DNA of 14,437 nt from an uncultured beta proteobacterium (GTDB lineage Bacteria > Pseudomonadota > Gammaproteobacteria > Burkholderiales > Burkholderiaceae), in NCBI GenBank assembly GCA_903845455.1, contig CAIMXN010000242.1, positions 1 through 14,437 on the forward strand, written 5' to 3'. The translations under genes and the position numbers were made by a program. Position 1 is the stretch's first letter. The number at the start of each line of letters is the position of its first letter. Under the pieces are notes generated by a model. The model made no database searches. It saw nothing but the letters and a program-made list of their open reading frames with translations, and had not been told where the DNA came from. This document shows positions 13,005 through 14,437 of this stretch, piece by piece.

Positions 13005-14437
13005 ATGCGTCAATTTCTTAAGAACCTTGCCCTCATCTCCATTGGTCTCATTGTTGGAGTAACTGCTTCTATTCAGCTGTCAGCAACAGCTCAACAAACT
13101 CCCGTCACCCAAGGAAGTACTACCCTCCCATTAGACGAGTTACGTACTCTTTCAAATGTTTTTGCACAAATTAAACGCGAGTATGTAGAGCCTATTGAAG
13201 ATAAGCAGCTTTTAACTGATGCCGTTAAGGGCATGGTGAGCAGCTTAGATCCCCACTCTACCTTCTTGGATAAAAAAGATTTTTCCGAAATGCAAGAGCA
13301 AACTTCGGGGAAATTTGCTGGCCTTGGAATTGAAATTACCTCTGAAGATGGCCTTGTTAAAGTCCTCAATCCAATTGAAGACAGCCCAGCAGCTCGTGCT
13401 GGCCTTCAGGCAGGTGATTTAATCACGCGCCTAGATGACAAGCCGGTGCGTGGAATGTCGCTTGATAAAGCCGTACGCACAATGCGTGGTTCACCAGGCA
13501 CAAAAATCACTCTAACGATTTATCGTAAGAACGAAGAACGTACTTTCCCTGTAACAATTACGCGCGCTGAAATTAAAGTGCAATCTATAAAAACAAAAAT
13601 TTTAGATAACGATATCGCATGGGTTCGTATCACTAGTTTCCAAGAGCGCACTGTGCCAGATCTTGCTAAGAAACTGAGTGAGATTGCAGCTCAAAATCCT
13701 AAGCTCAAAGGTGTCATCCTAGACTTGCGCAACAATGGTGGTGGTCTTTTACAAGGTGCCGTTGGCGTTGCAGCTGCCTTCTTACCGGCTGATGCTGTCA
13801 TTGTCTCCACTAAAGGTCAATCACCCGATTCGAAGCAAGTCTTCAATGCAACGCCAGAGATGTATCGACTGAACGAGCCAGGTGATCCCTTGGCAGGCGT
13901 GCCAGCCCTCTTTAAAAAAATACCTATGGTTGTTTTAGTGAATGCTTATTCAGCATCTGCCTCTGAAATTGTTGCTGGGGCTTTGCAAGACTACAAACGT
14001 GCCACGATCATGGGTAAAACAACTTTTGGTAAAGGCTCAGTGCAAACAGTACGTCCATTAACCAATGAATCAGCACTCAAGATCACTACTGCTTACTACT
14101 ACACACCTAGCGGTAAATCCATTCAGGCATACGGCATTAAGCCTAATATTGCAGTTGATCAAAATAAAGATGGCGACCCCGATGATGTCTTGATCACTCG
14201 TGAAATTGATAGCGAAAAACATCTGCGCAATAAACAATCATCTGAAGAAAAGTTAATTGCGGATAGAGAAAAACGGCGTCTCGAAGAGTTACAGCGTATT
14301 GAAGAAAAGAATGCTAAGAAAACTCCCGAAGAAAAAGAAAAGGAAAAATCTAAAAAACCTCCTGAACTTGGCAGTGTTGATGACTTCATGCTTTCGCAAG
14401 CAGTAGCGTTTATTGATGGTCAGCCCGTTAAACGCTC
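13005..14437 (+). CDS. ctpA: C-terminal processing serine protease, S41 family, 3' end cut
   Basis: Periplasmic carboxy-terminal processing protease of the CtpA/Prc family. No stop occurs before the window edge, so only 477 codons are present. A signal peptide or anchor spans about 1-29 (basic MRQFLKN, hydrophobic core, SATAQ). A PDZ domain (about 92-180) contains FAGLGIEI (104-111) and AGLQAGDLI. The catalytic core has LDLRNNGGGL, then S318 in YSASASEI and K343 in FGKGSVQ; their 25-residue spacing matches the Ser-Lys dyad of Prc. Q347 is also conserved. Near the end is a highly charged Lys/Glu-rich stretch (about 413-452). ATG 13005 follows gpmA by 14 bases without a clear Shine-Dalgarno. 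In related bacteria a peptidase EnvC gene often stands beside it; none is seen here between gpmA and ctpA. Confidence 0.95.
   Translation, partial: MRQFLKNLALISIGLIVGVTASIQLSATAQQTPVTQGSTTLPLDELRTLSNVFAQIKREYVEPIEDKQLLTDAVKGMVSSLDPHSTFLDKKDFSEMQEQTSGKFAGLGIEITSEDGLVKVLNPIEDSPAARAGLQAGDLITRLDDKPVRGMSLDKAVRTMRGSPGTKITLTIYRKNEERTFPVTITRAEIKVQSIKTKILDNDIAWVRITSFQERTVPDLAKKLSEIAAQNPKLKGVILDLRNNGGGLLQGAVGVAAAFLPADAVIVSTKGQSPDSKQVFNATPEMYRLNEPGDPLAGVPALFKKIPMVVLVNAYSASASEIVAGALQDYKRATIMGKTTFGKGSVQTVRPLTNESALKITTAYYYTPSGKSIQAYGIKPNIAVDQNKDGDPDDVLITREIDSEKHLRNKQSSEEKLIADREKRRLEELQRIEEKNAKKTPEEKEKEKSKKPPELGSVDDFMLSQAVAFIDGQPVKR

Noticed and set aside
1..14437. Mobile elements, CRISPR arrays, tRNA or rRNA genes, phage or defence genes
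   Set aside because: I found no transposase or integrase reading frames, repeat-spacer patterns, or tRNA-like cloverleaf sequences; every long frame is housekeeping.

Overview
The window carries a dense block of chromosomal housekeeping genes from a betaproteobacterium. The gene content and order of the aa3-type cytochrome oxidase cluster, the moderate AT richness, and the betaproteobacterial style of the CoxI, CyoE and SURF1 sequences point to Burkholderiales. A Polynucleobacter-like freshwater bacterium is my best guess. This is inference from remembered family sequences, not a search. I see no mobile elements, CRISPR arrays, tRNA or rRNA genes, and no gene-free stretch longer than about 180 bases.

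Left part (1-7911), almost all on the minus strand: a complete cytochrome c oxidase structural and assembly cluster. Reading in the direction of transcription, a promoter near 7820-7848 precedes ctaC (subunit II with a fused cytochrome c domain). Then come ctaD (subunit I), a 43-residue membrane protein, ctaG (Cox11, CuB insertion), a DUF2970 membrane protein and ctaE (subunit III), ending at a clear hairpin terminator. A second minus-strand block follows: SURF1, an SCO-like thioredoxin-fold protein, ctaA (heme A synthase) and ctaB (heme O synthase, cut by the window edge). Wedged between the blocks, on the opposite strand, is a 70-residue twin-transmembrane protein (DUF2909). Together these genes make heme O and heme A, insert heme and copper, and build the terminal oxidase in the inner membrane.

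Middle (7912-9978): a BioC-like methyltransferase gene with a degenerate SAM-binding loop runs divergently from comF (zinc-finger phosphoribosyltransferase-like competence protein), which overlaps trmL (tRNA wobble 2'-O-methyltransferase).

Right part (9985-14437): gpsA, secB, grxC and a membrane-anchored rhodanese form a minus-strand operon. It diverges from gpmA and a ctpA-type S41 protease gene that runs off the end. This layout resembles the trmL/gpsA/secB/grxC/yibN/gpm neighbourhood known from gammaproteobacteria, but with the cofactor-dependent phosphoglycerate mutase in place of the unrelated cofactor-independent enzyme.

The window is mostly ordinary. The points most worth a second look are two very short divergent intergenic regions whose -10-like elements lie so close to the start codons that leaderless transcription is likely. 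Others are the small uncharacterised membrane proteins of the oxidase cluster, the unusual cysteine spacing of the SCO-like protein, and the non-canonical methyltransferase. Several starts were revised: ctaE to ATG 3980, the SCO-like gene to GTG 2054, and the 43-residue protein to ATG 4931.
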